Below, one piece after another: positions 1-8,768 of a DNA stretch of 64,000 bases. The notes under the pieces were generated by a model that was not told the DNA's origin, did not search any database, and worked only from the letters and a program-made list of their open reading frames with translations. A program made the translations under genes and the position numbers. The stretch lies in assembly GCF_000447205.1 (NCBI RefSeq), contig NZ_AUWY01000023.1, positions 71,850 through 135,849 on the forward strand, in the 5' to 3' direction. The stretch's first letter is position 1. The number at the start of each line of letters is the position of its first letter. The stretch is from Sphingobium ummariense RL-3. Lineage in GTDB: Bacteria; Pseudomonadota; Alphaproteobacteria; Sphingomonadales; Sphingomonadaceae.

Positions 1-82
1 GCGAAAAGCTGATGTCGGACAGGGTCTCGCTGTCCAGGCCGTAGCGCAGGCCCACATTCTCGAACTGGACGATGGCGGACAT
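1..82 (-). CDS. ftsE: Cell division ATP-binding protein FtsE, N-terminal fragment (cut by window edge)
   Basis: Only the first 27 codons lie in the window; the gene runs off the left edge. The visible start, MSAIVQFENVGLRYG, is the opening strand region of an ABC ATPase and fits FtsE, the cytoplasmic ATPase that with FtsX controls septal peptidoglycan hydrolysis at the divisome. The Walker motifs are outside the window, so the call rests on this short stretch and on the context: a divergent CxxC zinc-ribbon membrane protein is commonly found next to ftsEX in sphingomonads. Another ABC ATPase cannot be fully excluded. Confidence 0.75.
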   Translation of the reverse strand, partial: MSAIVQFENVGLRYGLDSETLSDISFS

Positions 83-236
83 GATGGCGATCCGGCTGCT
101 TCCCCGTGTGAAGAGCCATGGCACAGGGCGCGGGCGGGCGTAAAGCCCAAGCCCGCAATCAGGCTGAGCGCGGGTCCGGCGCCTACCCCGTCGTTGACCG
201 CTTGCCCTTGAGTCAAAGCCATGCCTATGAAGCGAA

Positions 237-1070
237 ATGATCCTGCTGTGCCCCAATTGCGCGACGCGCTATATCGTGCCGGACAGCGCCGTCGGCCCGA
301 ACGGGCGCCAGGTTCGCTGCGCCGCCTGCAAGCATAGCTGGTTCCAGGAGCCGGCCGCGATGCCGGAGCGGGAAACGGTCATCGAGCCCGCTGTCGCCGC
401 GCCGCCTCCCCCTCCACCCCCCTCTCCTCCGCCACCGCCCGAGCCGCCTCTCCCTGTTGAGCGGGCGGCCGACGCCGTCGAAGCGCCGCCCGTGGGGGAA
501 GAGGCGCAGGCGACGGAGAGCGAACCGGACACTGCCCTTCCTGCGGTCCCAGTCACCCAGCCCGACCACCGCTTCGACGACATCTATGCCGACGCGCCCG
601 GCTTGGGCGAAGAAGCCCCGGCCGCGCCCGACGCGCCAGCGAAGCCGCGCCGCAACCGCCTGAAGCTGCTGACCTATGGGGCGGCGGGGTTCTTCCTCGC
701 GGTCGCCGCGGCGGGCGGAGCGCTCTATTATCTCGGGCCGCCGGGATGGGCCGTGAACCTCGGCATCGTTCCCGACGAGGGCGACCCGGACCTGCTCTTC
801 TATCTCGCCAAGCCGGCCGAGCGCCGCAAGCTGCCGACGGGAGAGGAATATTTCGCTTTCGGCGCGCGGATCGTGAACAGCGGGCAGACGACGTTGCCGG
901 TGCCCCCTGTCCTGGTGCAGTTGCGCGACCGGCAGAACCGGCTGGTGTTCAGCTGGACGACCAAGGCGGACAAGAGCCGGCTCAAGCCCGGCGAGGAAGC
1001 GTCGATCAACGAGAGCCGGATCGACATCCCCAAAAATGCCGAGAATCTGTCGCTGACCTTCGTGCAATAG
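237..1070 (+). CDS. MJ0042-type zinc-ribbon domain membrane protein
   Basis: The 277-residue protein opens with a zinc ribbon of the MJ0042 type: C5-x2-C8 and C28-x2-C31. A long proline- and alanine-rich linker (about 50-135) follows, then one transmembrane helix (about 143-166) and a C-terminal domain of about 110 residues that resembles the DUF3426 region found in such proteins. The zinc ribbon would be cytoplasmic and the C-terminal domain periplasmic. The molecular function is unknown. It lies divergently from ftsE with about 150 bp between start codons that must carry both promoters. The polyproline run (residues 56-72) is the most compositionally odd part. Confidence 0.8.
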   Translation: MILLCPNCATRYIVPDSAVGPNGRQVRCAACKHSWFQEPAAMPERETVIEPAVAAPPPPPPPSPPPPPEPPLPVERAADAVEAPPVGEEAQATESEPDTALPAVPVTQPDHRFDDIYADAPGLGEEAPAAPDAPAKPRRNRLKLLTYGAAGFFLAVAAAGGALYYLGPPGWAVNLGIVPDEGDPDLLFYLAKPAERRKLPTGEEYFAFGARIVNSGQTTLPVPPVLVQLRDRQNRLVFSWTTKADKSRLKPGEEASINESRIDIPKNAENLSLTFVQ

Positions 1071-1092
1071 ACCGCGCCCGCGAACCCACCGA

Positions 1093-1800
1093 TCAGGGCG
1101 CATCCAGCTCCGGATAGTGCCGGAAGATGTCCTCCTCGCTGAAGGAAAGGCGGCGTGAGCTGGCGAGATAGTCGGAGAGTTCGGGCAGGGCTGCGACCCG
1201 GTCCTGAAGCGCGGCCAGCGCCCGATAACGGTCATGCAGGGCCGCCATGCGCAGGGGGAAGGCATAGCGCAGCCCCGCGAGGAGGTGGAAAAGCGAGAGG
1301 TCGGCATAGCTCCAGCGCGTTCCCCCCAGCCAATCCCCCGGCTGCGCGGCCAGGGCGCGACTGAAATAGTTGAGGAACTTGGGGATGCGCTGCTCGCGAA
1401 AGGCAAGGGCGCGGCGCTCCGCCTCTGGCTTCTGATCCTCGAAATAAAGATCGACGGCAATCGGGTGGTGGACGTCGTGCGCCTCCGCGACCATGTCCAT
1501 CATCGTGAGCTGCAGCTGGGCGATCCAGTGGCGCTGACGGATACCGCCGGGAGCGCAATCGTGTCGGTCGCCGAGATAGAGCAGGATGTTGGCCGTCTGG
1601 GCGATGGTGCCGCCGTCCGTGACCAGATAGGGCGGGGCGAAGGCGGGCCCTGCGTCGTGACCCGTCATGTCGGCGATCAGCGCGTCCTCTCCCTCCTCCC
1701 GCGCGCGGTCTCGATAGGGGATACCGCCCGCCTCCAGCGCCAGTCGCACGAACTCGCCGCGGCCCGGGATAGTCGGCCAATACCAGAGATCATAGGGCAT
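1093..1800 (-). CDS. Glutathione S-transferase family protein
   Basis: This 235-residue soluble protein has the two-domain GST layout. An N-terminal thioredoxin-like domain (about 1-85) begins MPYDLWYWPTIPGRGEFVRL and contains the family's QTANILLYLG segment near 70, which includes the position that contacts the glutathione gamma-glutamyl group. A helical C-terminal domain follows. The substrate is unknown; such proteins conjugate or isomerise electrophiles with glutathione or act as chaperone-like binders. The ATG start has a strong AGGAAGGAGG ribosome-binding site just upstream. It ends convergently, 22 bp from the zinc-ribbon gene. Confidence 0.85.
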   Translation of the reverse strand: MPYDLWYWPTIPGRGEFVRLALEAGGIPYRDRAREEGEDALIADMTGHDAGPAFAPPYLVTDGGTIAQTANILLYLGDRHDCAPGGIRQRHWIAQLQLTMMDMVAEAHDVHHPIAVDLYFEDQKPEAERRALAFREQRIPKFLNYFSRALAAQPGDWLGGTRWSYADLSLFHLLAGLRYAFPLRMAALHDRYRALAALQDRVAALPELSDYLASSRRLSFSEEDIFRHYPELDAP

Positions 1801-1847
1801 GCACGCCTCCTTCCTGGGGAGATAACGCGCAGCGCGGATCGAAGGGC

Positions 1848-2135
1848 TCAGGCTTCTTCCGGCGCGCGGGCCCGGATGGCAAGAGCGTGCACCTTGTCAC
1901 GCAGCAGGTCGGCCAGCGCGGCGTTGACCATCCGCTGCCGGGCGACACGGCTCTGGCCCGTGAAGCGGCCGGACACGATCTCCACCGTGAAATGGCTTTC
2001 GCCCGCTCCGTCATGGCCGGCATGGCCGCGATGCTTCTCGCTGTCGTCGATCACGGCGAGCCGTTCGGGTGACAGGGCGGCGGTCAGGCGGGATTCGATT
2101 TCGGCGGCCACAGGGCCTTTGGCATGGTCGGTCAT
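1848..2135 (-). CDS. BolA family protein
   Basis: The protein has 95 residues, typical of BolA. It has the class II KH-like fold signature, with the histidine-containing stretch DSEKHRGHAGH (about 32-42) followed by ESHFTVEIVSGRF and the RQRMVNAALADLL helix. BolA proteins pair with monothiol glutaredoxins to bind or transfer [2Fe-2S] clusters, and some act in transcription control. No glutaredoxin gene is adjacent here. It is divergent from the J-domain gene with only about 45 bp between starts. Confidence 0.88.
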   Translation of the reverse strand: MTDHAKGPVAAEIESRLTAALSPERLAVIDDSEKHRGHAGHDGAGESHFTVEIVSGRFTGQSRVARQRMVNAALADLLRDKVHALAIRARAPEEA

Positions 2136-2179
2136 GCCGCCTATATAGAGCCTTTGCCCGCGGTTGCATCAGGACAGTC

Positions 2180-2797
2180 TTGGCCAACGATTCCTTCTCG
2201 ACCCGTCGTTTCAACCGATTCCACGGCCGCGTGGAAAGCGATCGCCCGTGCTCGGTCGAAGGCTGCCCGGAACCCGGCGAGTTCCGCGCGCCGCCGCTGG
2301 AAGGCCAGGGATCGGGCGCCGACGGGCCGCGCTGGCGCTGGCTGTGCCTGGATCATGTGCGGGAGTTCAACCAGGGCTATAATTTCTTCACCGGCATGAG
2401 CCCGGAGGAGATCGCTGCGGCGCAGCGCCCCTATGCCGGCTGGGAGCGGGAGACGCGTGCCTTCTCCTCCAACGCGGCCAGCCCACCACCGCGCTGGTCC
2501 GACTTCGCCGATCCGCTCGACGCAATCGGCGCCAAGTTTCGCGAGCGGGTGGCGAAAGCCCGCGCCGACAGCCAGATGCGGCAGGACGGCAAGTTCCTGT
2601 CGAACGAGGACCGCCGGCAGCTGGCCGTCATGGGCCTGCCCATCGATGCCGACCGCAAGGCGCTGCGCACCCGCTATACCGAACTGCTGCGCCGCTATCA
2701 TCCCGACCATAATGGCGGCGACCGCAGCCACGAAAGCGCGTTGCAGGGCGTGATCGAGGCCTATGGACATCTTCGCAAGGCCGAAGCGTTCGCCTGA
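2180..2797 (+). CDS. J-domain-containing protein upstream of cobS
   Basis: The predicted 205-residue protein has a conserved N-terminal part ([12 protein letters not shown] and the [17 protein letters not shown] region) and a C-terminal J domain with the HPD signature in [12 protein letters not shown] domains stimulate the ATPase of Hsp70/DnaK. I chose the TTG at 2180 because it is preceded by AGGA at a 5-base spacing and because homologues begin close to the RFHGRVE segment; longer frames would run into the divergent bolA start. The next gene downstream is cobS, an arrangement that is common in Alphaproteobacteria. Confidence 0.8.
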   Translation: MANDSFSTRRFNRFHGRVESDRPCSVEGCPEPGEFRAPPLEGQGSGADGPRWRWLCLDHVREFNQGYNFFTGMSPEEIAAAQRPYAGWERETRAFSSNAASPPPRWSDFADPLDAIGAKFRERVAKARADSQMRQDGKFLSNEDRRQLAVMGLPIDADRKALRTRYTELLRRYHPDHNGGDRSHESALQGVIEAYGHLRKAEAFA

Positions 2798-2883
2798 ACG
2801 CCATGGCCTCCGCCAGACCACTGGCCCCTCGACACCGGCCTCGGCGATGGATTAGGGCGGAAGGGACTCAAAGGAAGAAGAGC

Positions 2884-3891
2884 ATGACCGATATTCCGAA
2901 CGTCCAGCCCGACACGCGCGCGGAGACGCTGCTTGCGGCGCCCGACCGCGAGGCGGACGCGCGCGAGCTGTTCGGCGTCGACGTCGACATGAAGGTGCCG
3001 GCCTTCTCCGAAGCCGACGAGCGGGTGCCCGATCTCGACCCCGCCTATGTGTTCGATCCGGACACCACGCTCGCGATCCTGGCGGGCTTCGCCTATAATC
3101 GCCGTGTGATGGTGCAGGGCTATCACGGCACCGGCAAGTCCAGCCATATCGAGCAGGTAGCGGCGCGATTGAACTGGCCGTGCATCCGCATCAACCTCGA
3201 CGCGCATATCAGCCGCATCGACCTGGTCGGGCGCGACGCCATCGTGTTGAAGGATGGCCAGCAGGTCACCGAGTTCCGCGAAGGTCTGCTCCCCTGGGCG
3301 CTGCAGCGTCCGGTCGCACTGGTGTTCGACGAATATGACGCCGGTAGGCCCGACGTGATGTTCGTGATCCAGCGCGTGCTCGAGACCGACGGCAAGATGA
3401 CCTTGCTGGACCAGAACCGGGTCATCCGCCCCAATCCCTGGTTCCGCCTGTTCGCCACGGCCAACACCGTTGGCCTGGGCGACACCACCGGCCTTTATCA
3501 TGGCACGCAGCAGATCAATCAGGGCCAGATGGACCGCTGGAACCTGGTGGTGACGCTGAACTACCTGCCCGCCGCGACGGAGGCACAGATCGTCCTCGCC
3601 AAGTCGGGCGAGTATGATCATGAAGGCGGCCGCAAGGAAGTGGAGAACATGATCAAGGTGGCGGAACTGACCCGCCAGGGCTTCATCAACGGCGACATAT
3701 CGACCGTGATGAGCCCGCGCACCGTGATCAGCTGGGCGCAGAACGCGCTGATCTTCAAGAATGTCGGTTTCGCCTTCCGCCTCTCCTTCCTCAACAAGTG
3801 CGACGAGGCGGAGCGGCCGCTGGTGGCGGAATATTATCAACGCGTGTTCGGCAAGGACCTGCCGGAAAGCATCGCTCACCGCGCCGCCTGA
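2884..3891 (+). CDS. cobS: Cobaltochelatase AAA+ subunit CobS
   Basis: CobS (335 residues) is the AAA+ ATPase of aerobic cobaltochelatase. With CobT and CobN it inserts cobalt into hydrogenobyrinic acid a,c-diamide during B12 synthesis. Walker A is GYHGTGKS at 79-86 and Walker B is VALVFDEYD at 144-152; the sensor region [13 protein letters not shown] is also clear. The ATG at 2884 has the purine-rich AAGGAAGAAGAGC before it. cobT follows after one OsmC gene. CobN is not in the window. Many alphaproteobacteria keep cobS/cobT even where B12 synthesis is incomplete, so the role should be judged against the rest of the genome. Confidence 0.93.
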   Translation: MTDIPNVQPDTRAETLLAAPDREADARELFGVDVDMKVPAFSEADERVPDLDPAYVFDPDTTLAILAGFAYNRRVMVQGYHGTGKSSHIEQVAARLNWPCIRINLDAHISRIDLVGRDAIVLKDGQQVTEFREGLLPWALQRPVALVFDEYDAGRPDVMFVIQRVLETDGKMTLLDQNRVIRPNPWFRLFATANTVGLGDTTGLYHGTQQINQGQMDRWNLVVTLNYLPAATEAQIVLAKSGEYDHEGGRKEVENMIKVAELTRQGFINGDISTVMSPRTVISWAQNALIFKNVGFAFRLSFLNKCDEAERPLVAEYYQRVFGKDLPESIAHRAA

Positions 3892-3927
3892 ACGCGCGGG
3901 CGGATCGCGGCAGGAGGAGGACAGCCG

Positions 3928-4347
3928 ATGATCGTCGTGGAACGGATCGCCCCTGACGGCACGCCGCACCGGATCAGCATCCGCGCGCACGAACTGGTCG
4001 CCGACATGTCAGCGCCGGACGGCGTCGATGCTGGCCCCGATCCGCATGATCTCTACGATTCCGCGCTCGGCGCCTGCAAGGCGCTGACCATGCTCTGGTA
4101 TGCGCAGCGCAATGGCATTCCGGTGGACGACATCCGCGTATCCGTGGTCCGCGACGCCAGCGCCGAACGGCAGGGCGTCTATCGCCTCTCCACCCGCGTC
4201 GCCGTCGAAGGGCCGATGAGCGACGAGCAGCATGCGAAGCTGGTCGCCGTCGCGGCGAAATGCCCGGTGCACAAGCTGATGACGGAAGTGGAGACTGAGA
4301 TCGACACCATCGCCGTGCCGCGTGGCGAGGATCCCGAAGCGCGATGA
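3928..4347 (+). CDS. OsmC family peroxiredoxin-like protein
   Basis: The 139-residue protein carries the two conserved OsmC/Ohr-type cysteines, C50 in [10 protein letters not shown] and C112 in [10 protein letters not shown]. These form the peroxidatic and resolving pair in family members that reduce organic hydroperoxides. A strong AGGAGGAGG precedes the ATG. The gene lies between cobS and cobT and overlaps cobT by four bases (ATGA), so it is co-translated in the cobaltochelatase operon. A direct role in the chelatase is not established. Confidence 0.85.
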   Translation: MIVVERIAPDGTPHRISIRAHELVADMSAPDGVDAGPDPHDLYDSALGACKALTMLWYAQRNGIPVDDIRVSVVRDASAERQGVYRLSTRVAVEGPMSDEQHAKLVAVAAKCPVHKLMTEVETEIDTIAVPRGEDPEAR

Positions 4348-6170
4348 CCGAGCGCTCGCTCCTCGATGCGTTCAAGGACGTGCTGTCCGGCACGGCGCGC
4401 TCCATCGCGCGCGACGGGGAGGTCGAGGTCGGCTTCACCGCCGATGCGCCGCACATGGCAGGCAAGGCGATCAAGGTGCCGACGCCCTCTCGCGCTCTGC
4501 CCGCCGAACAGGTGGCACTGGCGCGCGGATTCGCCGACGCCAATGCGTTGAAGCTGCGCCATCACAACTCGAAGATGCACGCGGGGGCCGCGCCGGCCGA
4601 CGCCGTGGCGCGTGCGGTCTATGATGCGGTGGAGCAGGCGCGGGTCGAGGCGATCGGATCGCGGGCGATGGAAGGCGTGCGCGTCAATCTGAACCAGGCG
4701 CTGGACATGCGGCTCAAGTCAGATCCCATCCGCCGGGCGCGCTCGGCTGACGAGGTGCCGTTGTCGACCGCACTGGCGCTCAAGGTGCGTGAGCGGCTGA
4801 CGGGGCAGGCGGCGCCACGCGACGTGGCGCCCGCCATGGCGATGGTCGACCAATGGATCGAGGACAAGGCGGGCAGCGACCTGGACGCTTTGTCGATGGC
4901 GATCGACGACCAGCGCGCCTTCCAGAAGCTTGCCAATGCGATGCTGGAGCATCTGCAGCTGGTCGATAGCGACGTCCCGCCGGAAACCGACGAGAACGAG
5001 CCCGAGGACCAGGGCGAGGACGAGGAGGAACAGCAGGAAGAAGGCGACAGCGGCGAGGATCAGGCCGGCGACAGCGACATGAACGCGCAGGCCCGCGCCG
5101 AGGATCAGGGCGGCGAGACCGAGGAAGGCGAAACCGACTATAGCGAGGAGTTCGACGCCGACGCGGATGACGGCGCGGACGAGATGGGCGAGGACGGCAT
5201 GATGCCGGTGCGGCCCAACCGTCCCATGTCCGACCTGCCGCCCGGTTTCGACTACAAGGCCTATACGGTGAAGCATGATGAGGTGGTGACCGCCACCGAC
5301 CTATGCGACGAGGACGAGCTGAACCGGCTGCGCGGCTTCCTCGACCAGCAGCTGGTCAGCCTCCAGGGCGCCGTCACCAAGCTCGCCAACCGGCTGCAGC
5401 GGCGGCTGATGGCGCAGCAGTCGCGCAGCTGGGACTTCGATCAGGAGGAAGGGCTGCTGGACGCCGCGCGACTGGCACGGATCGTGATCGATCCCGCGCG
5501 TTCGCTGTCCTACAAGATTGAGCGCGATACCGAGTTCCGCGATACGGTGGTCACCCTGCTGATCGACAATTCGGGGTCGATGCGCGGGCGGCCGATCAGC
5601 ATCGCGGCGATCAGCGCCGACATCATGGCCCGCACGCTGGAACGATGCGGCGTCAAGACCGAGATCCTGGGCTTCACCACCCGAGCATGGAAGGGCGGGC
5701 AGAGCCGCGAGGACTGGCTGGCGGCGGGTCGGCCGCCGATGCCGGGGCGCCTGAACGACCTGCGCCACATCATCTACAAGAAGGCCGACGAGCCGTGGCG
5801 GCGGGCGCGCCGGAATCTCGGCCTGATGATGCGCGAGGGGCTGCTCAAGGAAAATATCGACGGCGAGGCGCTGCTCTGGGCACACCAGCGGCTGATCGCG
5901 CGCAATGAGGAGCGGCGCATCCTGATGGTGATCTCCGATGGTGCGCCAGTGGACGATTCGACTTTGTCAGTCAACAGCGGCACCTATCTGGAGCGGCATC
6001 TTCGCCAGGTGATCGAATGGATCGAGAACCGCTCGCCCGTACAGCTGGTGGCGATCGGCATCGGCCATGACGTCACCCGCTATTACCGCCGCGCCGTCAC
6101 CATCATGGACGCTGAACAGCTCGGCGGAACCATGGTAGAGCAGCTTGCGGGATTGTTCGACGACGATTGA
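4344..6170 (+). CDS. cobT: Cobaltochelatase VWA-domain subunit CobT
   Basis: CobT (608 residues) is the von Willebrand A-domain partner of CobS in the aerobic cobaltochelatase. It has an N-terminal helical part, a highly acidic low-complexity segment (about 209-285, mostly D, E and G), and a C-terminal VWA domain. The MIDAS motif D408-x-S410-x-S412 (IDNSGSM) is intact, so metal binding should be possible. Length and organisation are normal for the family. It is translationally coupled to the OsmC gene upstream. Confidence 0.93.
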   Translation: MTERSLLDAFKDVLSGTARSIARDGEVEVGFTADAPHMAGKAIKVPTPSRALPAEQVALARGFADANALKLRHHNSKMHAGAAPADAVARAVYDAVEQARVEAIGSRAMEGVRVNLNQALDMRLKSDPIRRARSADEVPLSTALALKVRERLTGQAAPRDVAPAMAMVDQWIEDKAGSDLDALSMAIDDQRAFQKLANAMLEHLQLVDSDVPPETDENEPEDQGEDEEEQQEEGDSGEDQAGDSDMNAQARAEDQGGETEEGETDYSEEFDADADDGADEMGEDGMMPVRPNRPMSDLPPGFDYKAYTVKHDEVVTATDLCDEDELNRLRGFLDQQLVSLQGAVTKLANRLQRRLMAQQSRSWDFDQEEGLLDAARLARIVIDPARSLSYKIERDTEFRDTVVTLLIDNSGSMRGRPISIAAISADIMARTLERCGVKTEILGFTTRAWKGGQSREDWLAAGRPPMPGRLNDLRHIIYKKADEPWRRARRNLGLMMREGLLKENIDGEALLWAHQRLIARNEERRILMVISDGAPVDDSTLSVNSGTYLERHLRQVIEWIENRSPVQLVAIGIGHDVTRYYRRAVTIMDAEQLGGTMVEQLAGLFDDD

Positions 6171-6213
6171 AGCGCCCGAGCGTTTCGTCCCGGATCATTT
6201 CAGGAGAGGATGG

Positions 6214-6684
6214 ATGAGTGTCGCCTTTCGTCGCGAAAGCGACGATGAGCATATGGAGCCGAAGTTCGAGCTGCCTATCCCGCCCGGCCCGAACTGGGTG
6301 ACGGCGCGCGGCTATCGGCTGACCCGGGAGAAGGTGGAGGCCCTGGAAGCGGTCGATCTGTCTGCCTTGGAGGAGGGACCGGCGAAAAAGCTGCGGCGCG
6401 AGTTGCGCTATTGGCGCACCCGCTTGGCGACGGCGGAGGTACGACCGGTGCCATCGGGCGATGCCGTGGCGTTCGGTACGCGTGTCACCTATGAACTGAA
6501 CGGCAGGAAGAACAGCGTCGCCATCACCGGCGACGACGAAGCCGATCCGAACGAAGGCCGGATCAGCTTCACATCCCCGCTCGCTCGCGCGATGATGGAG
6601 GCGGAGCCCGGCGAGAAGATCGACTTCGCCGGCAGGATCGGCGCGATCGAGATTCTGGCGATCGAGGCGGTCGACGAAGCATAG
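6214..6684 (+). CDS. GreA/GreB C-terminal domain-like protein
   Basis: The 156-residue protein has a C-terminal segment (roughly 80-150) with the GreA/GreB FKBP-like pattern: a strand pair around AFGTRVTYELNGR, then the dDEADPNEGRISFTSPLARAM region that resembles the 'isSPla.al.g...Gd' signature. The N-terminal half is charged and helical. Gre factors bind in the RNA polymerase secondary channel to restart stalled complexes; whether this protein does so is unproven. The ATG at 6214 follows AGGAGAGG. A longer frame from 6145 overlaps cobT and has no such site. Confidence 0.7.
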   Translation: MSVAFRRESDDEHMEPKFELPIPPGPNWVTARGYRLTREKVEALEAVDLSALEEGPAKKLRRELRYWRTRLATAEVRPVPSGDAVAFGTRVTYELNGRKNSVAITGDDEADPNEGRISFTSPLARAMMEAEPGEKIDFAGRIGAIEILAIEAVDEA

Positions 6685-6715
6685 CCATCGCCCCCGCACT
6701 GGCGGAGGCGATGGC
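6684..6715. terminator. Hairpin between convergent greA-like and dps genes
   Basis: GCCATCGCC at 6684-6692 pairs with GGCGATGGC at 6707-6715. An inner CGC/GCG pairing closes over the loop ACTG, with one CC/GA mismatch. It lies between two convergent stop codons and could end transcription from both sides. There is no T tract, so intrinsic termination is uncertain. Confidence 0.5.
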
Positions 6716-6726
6716 GCCAAGACCGG

Positions 6727-7218
6727 TTACGCGCCCCGGCTGGCTTCGAACAGGAACCACGCGCGTTCTTCCGCCTGGTCCGTCCAGTCGTCGATAATGC
6801 CCTCGGTCGCGTTATCGCCCGCTTCGGTTGCGGCGGCCTTGGCTACGCGCAGCGACTCGACCAGCTTCAGATTGTCCTCGCGCAGTTCCTTCAGCATGTC
6901 GGCGGGGCTGACATAATCGGCGTCATTGTCCACCACCGACTGGTGGCGCGCGATGTCGCCGATCGACCGGAGCGTCGTGTTGCCGGTCTTGCGCACGCGT
7001 TCGGCGATCAGGTCGGTGGTCGCCAGGATCTGCGTCGCCTGGTCGTCGAACATCAGGTGATAGTCGCGGAAATGCGGGCCGGACACGTGCCAGTGGAAAT
7101 TCTTGGTCTTGAAGTAGAGCGCATAGCTGTCCGCCAGCACGCCGTTCAGCGCCTCCGCGACGCTCTTGGTCGCGTTGCTCTTGAGGTCGGTGGGGGTCTT
7201 GAGTTCGGGGGCGGTCAT
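6727..7218 (-). CDS. dps: Dps family DNA-binding ferritin-like protein
   Basis: This 163-residue protein is a ferritin-like four-helix-bundle member of the Dps family. The first helix carries NFHWHVSGPHF (40-50), and the downstream RDYHLMFDDQA (51-61) holds acidic ferroxidase positions; these match the inter-subunit iron site. Dps forms a dodecamer that oxidises iron with peroxide and, in some species, binds DNA. The start at 7218 has AGGAGGACATCC directly upstream; an in-frame extension to 7290 lacks such a site and is unlikely. Confidence 0.9.
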   Translation of the reverse strand: MTAPELKTPTDLKSNATKSVAEALNGVLADSYALYFKTKNFHWHVSGPHFRDYHLMFDDQATQILATTDLIAERVRKTGNTTLRSIGDIARHQSVVDNDADYVSPADMLKELREDNLKLVESLRVAKAAATEAGDNATEGIIDDWTDQAEERAWFLFEASRGA

Positions 7219-7338
7219 GGATGTCCTCCTGTTTGGCGGCATGGTTTCGGATATATAATGACCCGCCGTCAATAAGGTGCCATGCCCCACAGCAAATCGG
7301 CAGCCGAAAATATCTGTCAGAGTGATGGACGGGGCCGA

Positions 7339-7905
7339 TCAGAAGAGTCCGAGCGCAGACAGTGCCGTCATGCCACCCGAAAGCAGAAAAATACCAGCGC
7401 CAACCAGCCTTATCGCGCGCACGGGCAGGAGCGCGAGAAAGCGACCGCGCAGCAGGACGACAGGGATCGATGCGGCGATAATGCCGGCCACGCCGCCGAC
7501 TGCCGCCAGCACCGGTTCGCCCGTCCGGGTGGCGAGGCCCAGGATGAGGAACTGCGGACCATCGCCGAACCCCAATATGAACAGCCCCAGCGTCGTCGTG
7601 AGGAACGCGCCCAGCGGCCAGCCATCGAGCGGGTCGGGCGCCTTCACCCGCCACACCAGCCCCGCGCCGAGGAAAAGCAGCGCGAGCGCCAGGAAGAGCA
7701 GCCGGGCATCGCCACTCAGCATCGGGCCGAGTAAGGCACCGGCCGTCGCCGAGAGGGCCGCATTCGCGACCGTGGCGGCGATGAGCCCTGCGATGACCGC
7801 TGCGTTCCGGTCATAACGGGCCGCCAGCGCGAGCAGGAGCAGCTGCCCCTGTCCGCCGATTTCGCCCAGCAGGCAACCGAGCAGCGCGATCAGCAGGGCA
7901 TCCAT
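7339..7905 (-). CDS. TMEM165/GDT1-like membrane protein
   Basis: The 188-residue, very hydrophobic protein has about six predicted helices in two halves, like the UPF0016/GDT1 cation transporter family (Mn2+ or Ca2+ export). Each half of a typical member carries E-x-G-D-(K/R)-(T/S). Here the first motif reads E15-I-G-G-Q-G and the second reads G-F-G-D-G-P, so each has lost one acidic residue. The fold assignment is good, but transport activity and ion choice are doubtful. It sits between dps and an uncharacterised gene on the same strand. Confidence 0.7.
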   Translation of the reverse strand: MDALLIALLGCLLGEIGGQGQLLLLALAARYDRNAAVIAGLIAATVANAALSATAGALLGPMLSGDARLLFLALALLFLGAGLVWRVKAPDPLDGWPLGAFLTTTLGLFILGFGDGPQFLILGLATRTGEPVLAAVGGVAGIIAASIPVVLLRGRFLALLPVRAIRLVGAGIFLLSGGMTALSALGLF

Positions 7906-7919
7906 CGCTGGCTGGGTGT

Positions 7920-8240
7920 TCAGCCGTGCGCGGTAGCGGCGGGGCCGCGCACGGCCGGCAGGGGAAGGATGGTGGCGGAGGGCATGCCGTCGGCGATCCT
8001 CTCCCGCATCAGGTCCAGATAGGAAAGGATCACCGGCCCCTGGCCGTGCAGCGACAGCGCGGACTGGAGCGTGCCGGCGATCTGCTCGACGCCATCGAGG
8101 CGATAGGCGCGGGCGATGTGGCGGATGCAGTCCACCTCGTCCTGAAGGCGGGGCGGGGAGAGGTGGCCGCGTTCGCCCGCGATCCCGTCCACGCGGCGGA
8201 GCAGGTCCGCCAGGATCGCCAGCTTCGGATCATGTCGCAT
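7920..8240 (-). CDS. Conserved hypothetical protein, mostly helical
   Basis: I do not recognise a family in this 106-residue protein. It is predicted largely alpha-helical, with charged heptad-like stretches (AILADLLRRVDGIAGERG and LQDEVDCIRHIARAY) and no membrane segment or metal motif. The ATG at 8240 is preceded by AGGGAG. A longer frame upstream would invade the leader of the divergent rpmG gene. The GDT1-like gene lies 15 bp downstream, so the two may be co-transcribed. Confidence 0.6.
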   Translation of the reverse strand: MRHDPKLAILADLLRRVDGIAGERGHLSPPRLQDEVDCIRHIARAYRLDGVEQIAGTLQSALSLHGQGPVILSYLDLMRERIADGMPSATILPLPAVRGPAATAHG

Positions 8241-8340
8241 CGAACGGACTCCCTGTTGCCGGCCTGCCCCTGCCCGGAAAATCCATGATGCACATATCTG
8301 GTAAAGGCCGCGTAAAGGCCGGCGCGTTGCGGACCGAGCC

Positions 8341-8413
8341 TTGACATCACCCCGAATCTGACGCATGGGCCGCTGCTGAAACGGGGCGGTCCCACGGGGC
8401 CGCTTTTCTTTTT
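8341..8413 (+). promoter_or_regulatory. rpmG leader: -35-like box and terminator-like hairpin
   Basis: TTGACA at 8341-8346 is a perfect -35 hexamer for the housekeeping sigma factor; the -10 region 17 bases later (CATGGG) is poor. Downstream, GCGGTCC (8386-8392) pairs with GGGCCGC (8397-8403) over the loop CACG and is followed by TTTTCTTTTT (8404-8413). This is a good intrinsic-terminator shape, ending 29 bases before the rpmG start codon. No plus-strand gene lies just upstream, so it would act within the rpmG leader. Confidence 0.5.
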
Positions 8414-8442
8414 CACGAGATTCGAACAGGACTTCAAGGGCC

Positions 8443-8610
8443 ATGGCCAAGCCAGCAACCGTCAAGATCCGCCTCGTCAGCTCCGCTGACACAGGCTTCT
8501 TCTACGTCACCAAGAAGAATCCGCGCACCAAGACCGAGAAGCTGAGCTTCCGCAAGTACGATCCGGTCGCGCGCAAGCATGTCGAGTTCAAGGAAGCCAA
8601 GATCAAGTGA
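8443..8610 (+). CDS. rpmG: 50S ribosomal protein L33
   Basis: The 55-residue protein starts [20 protein letters not shown] and continues through [11 protein letters not shown] and KLSFRKYDP to [10 protein letters not shown]. This is a complete bacterial L33 of the zinc-independent type, since no CxxC motifs are present. L33 is a small component of the large ribosomal subunit near the E site. A strong bidirectional-looking terminator follows about 50 bp after the stop. Confidence 0.96.
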   Translation: MAKPATVKIRLVSSADTGFFYVTKKNPRTKTEKLSFRKYDPVARKHVEFKEAKIK

Positions 8611-8662
8611 TCCGGCCGGGCGGCTGAGGCCGTCCGCGATCGCCTGACTTCCGGCTGCTCGT

Positions 8663-8707
8663 ACAAGGAAAGGCCCGTCCCCATCAGGGAACGGGCCTTT
8701 CCTTGTT
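8663..8707 (+). terminator. Rho-independent-type terminator after rpmG
   Basis: ACAAGGAAAGGCCCGTCCC at 8663-8681 pairs almost perfectly with GGGAACGGGCCTTTCCTTGT ending at 8706, with one bulged base. It forms a stem of nearly 20 bp and could serve rpmG on the plus strand. Confidence 0.75.
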
Positions 8708-8734
8708 GGCCGATCCTGCATTGCGTTTCCGGAT

Positions 8735-8764
8735 GAGAAGGGGCGCCTTGCAGCGCCCCTTCTC
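8735..8764 (-). terminator. Hairpin after phoX
   Basis: GAGAAGGGGCGC (8735-8746) and GCGCCCCTTCTC (8753-8764) form a perfect 12-bp stem with a 6-base loop, directly after the phoX stop on the minus strand. No long T run follows. Confidence 0.6.
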
Positions 8765-8768
8765 TCTG

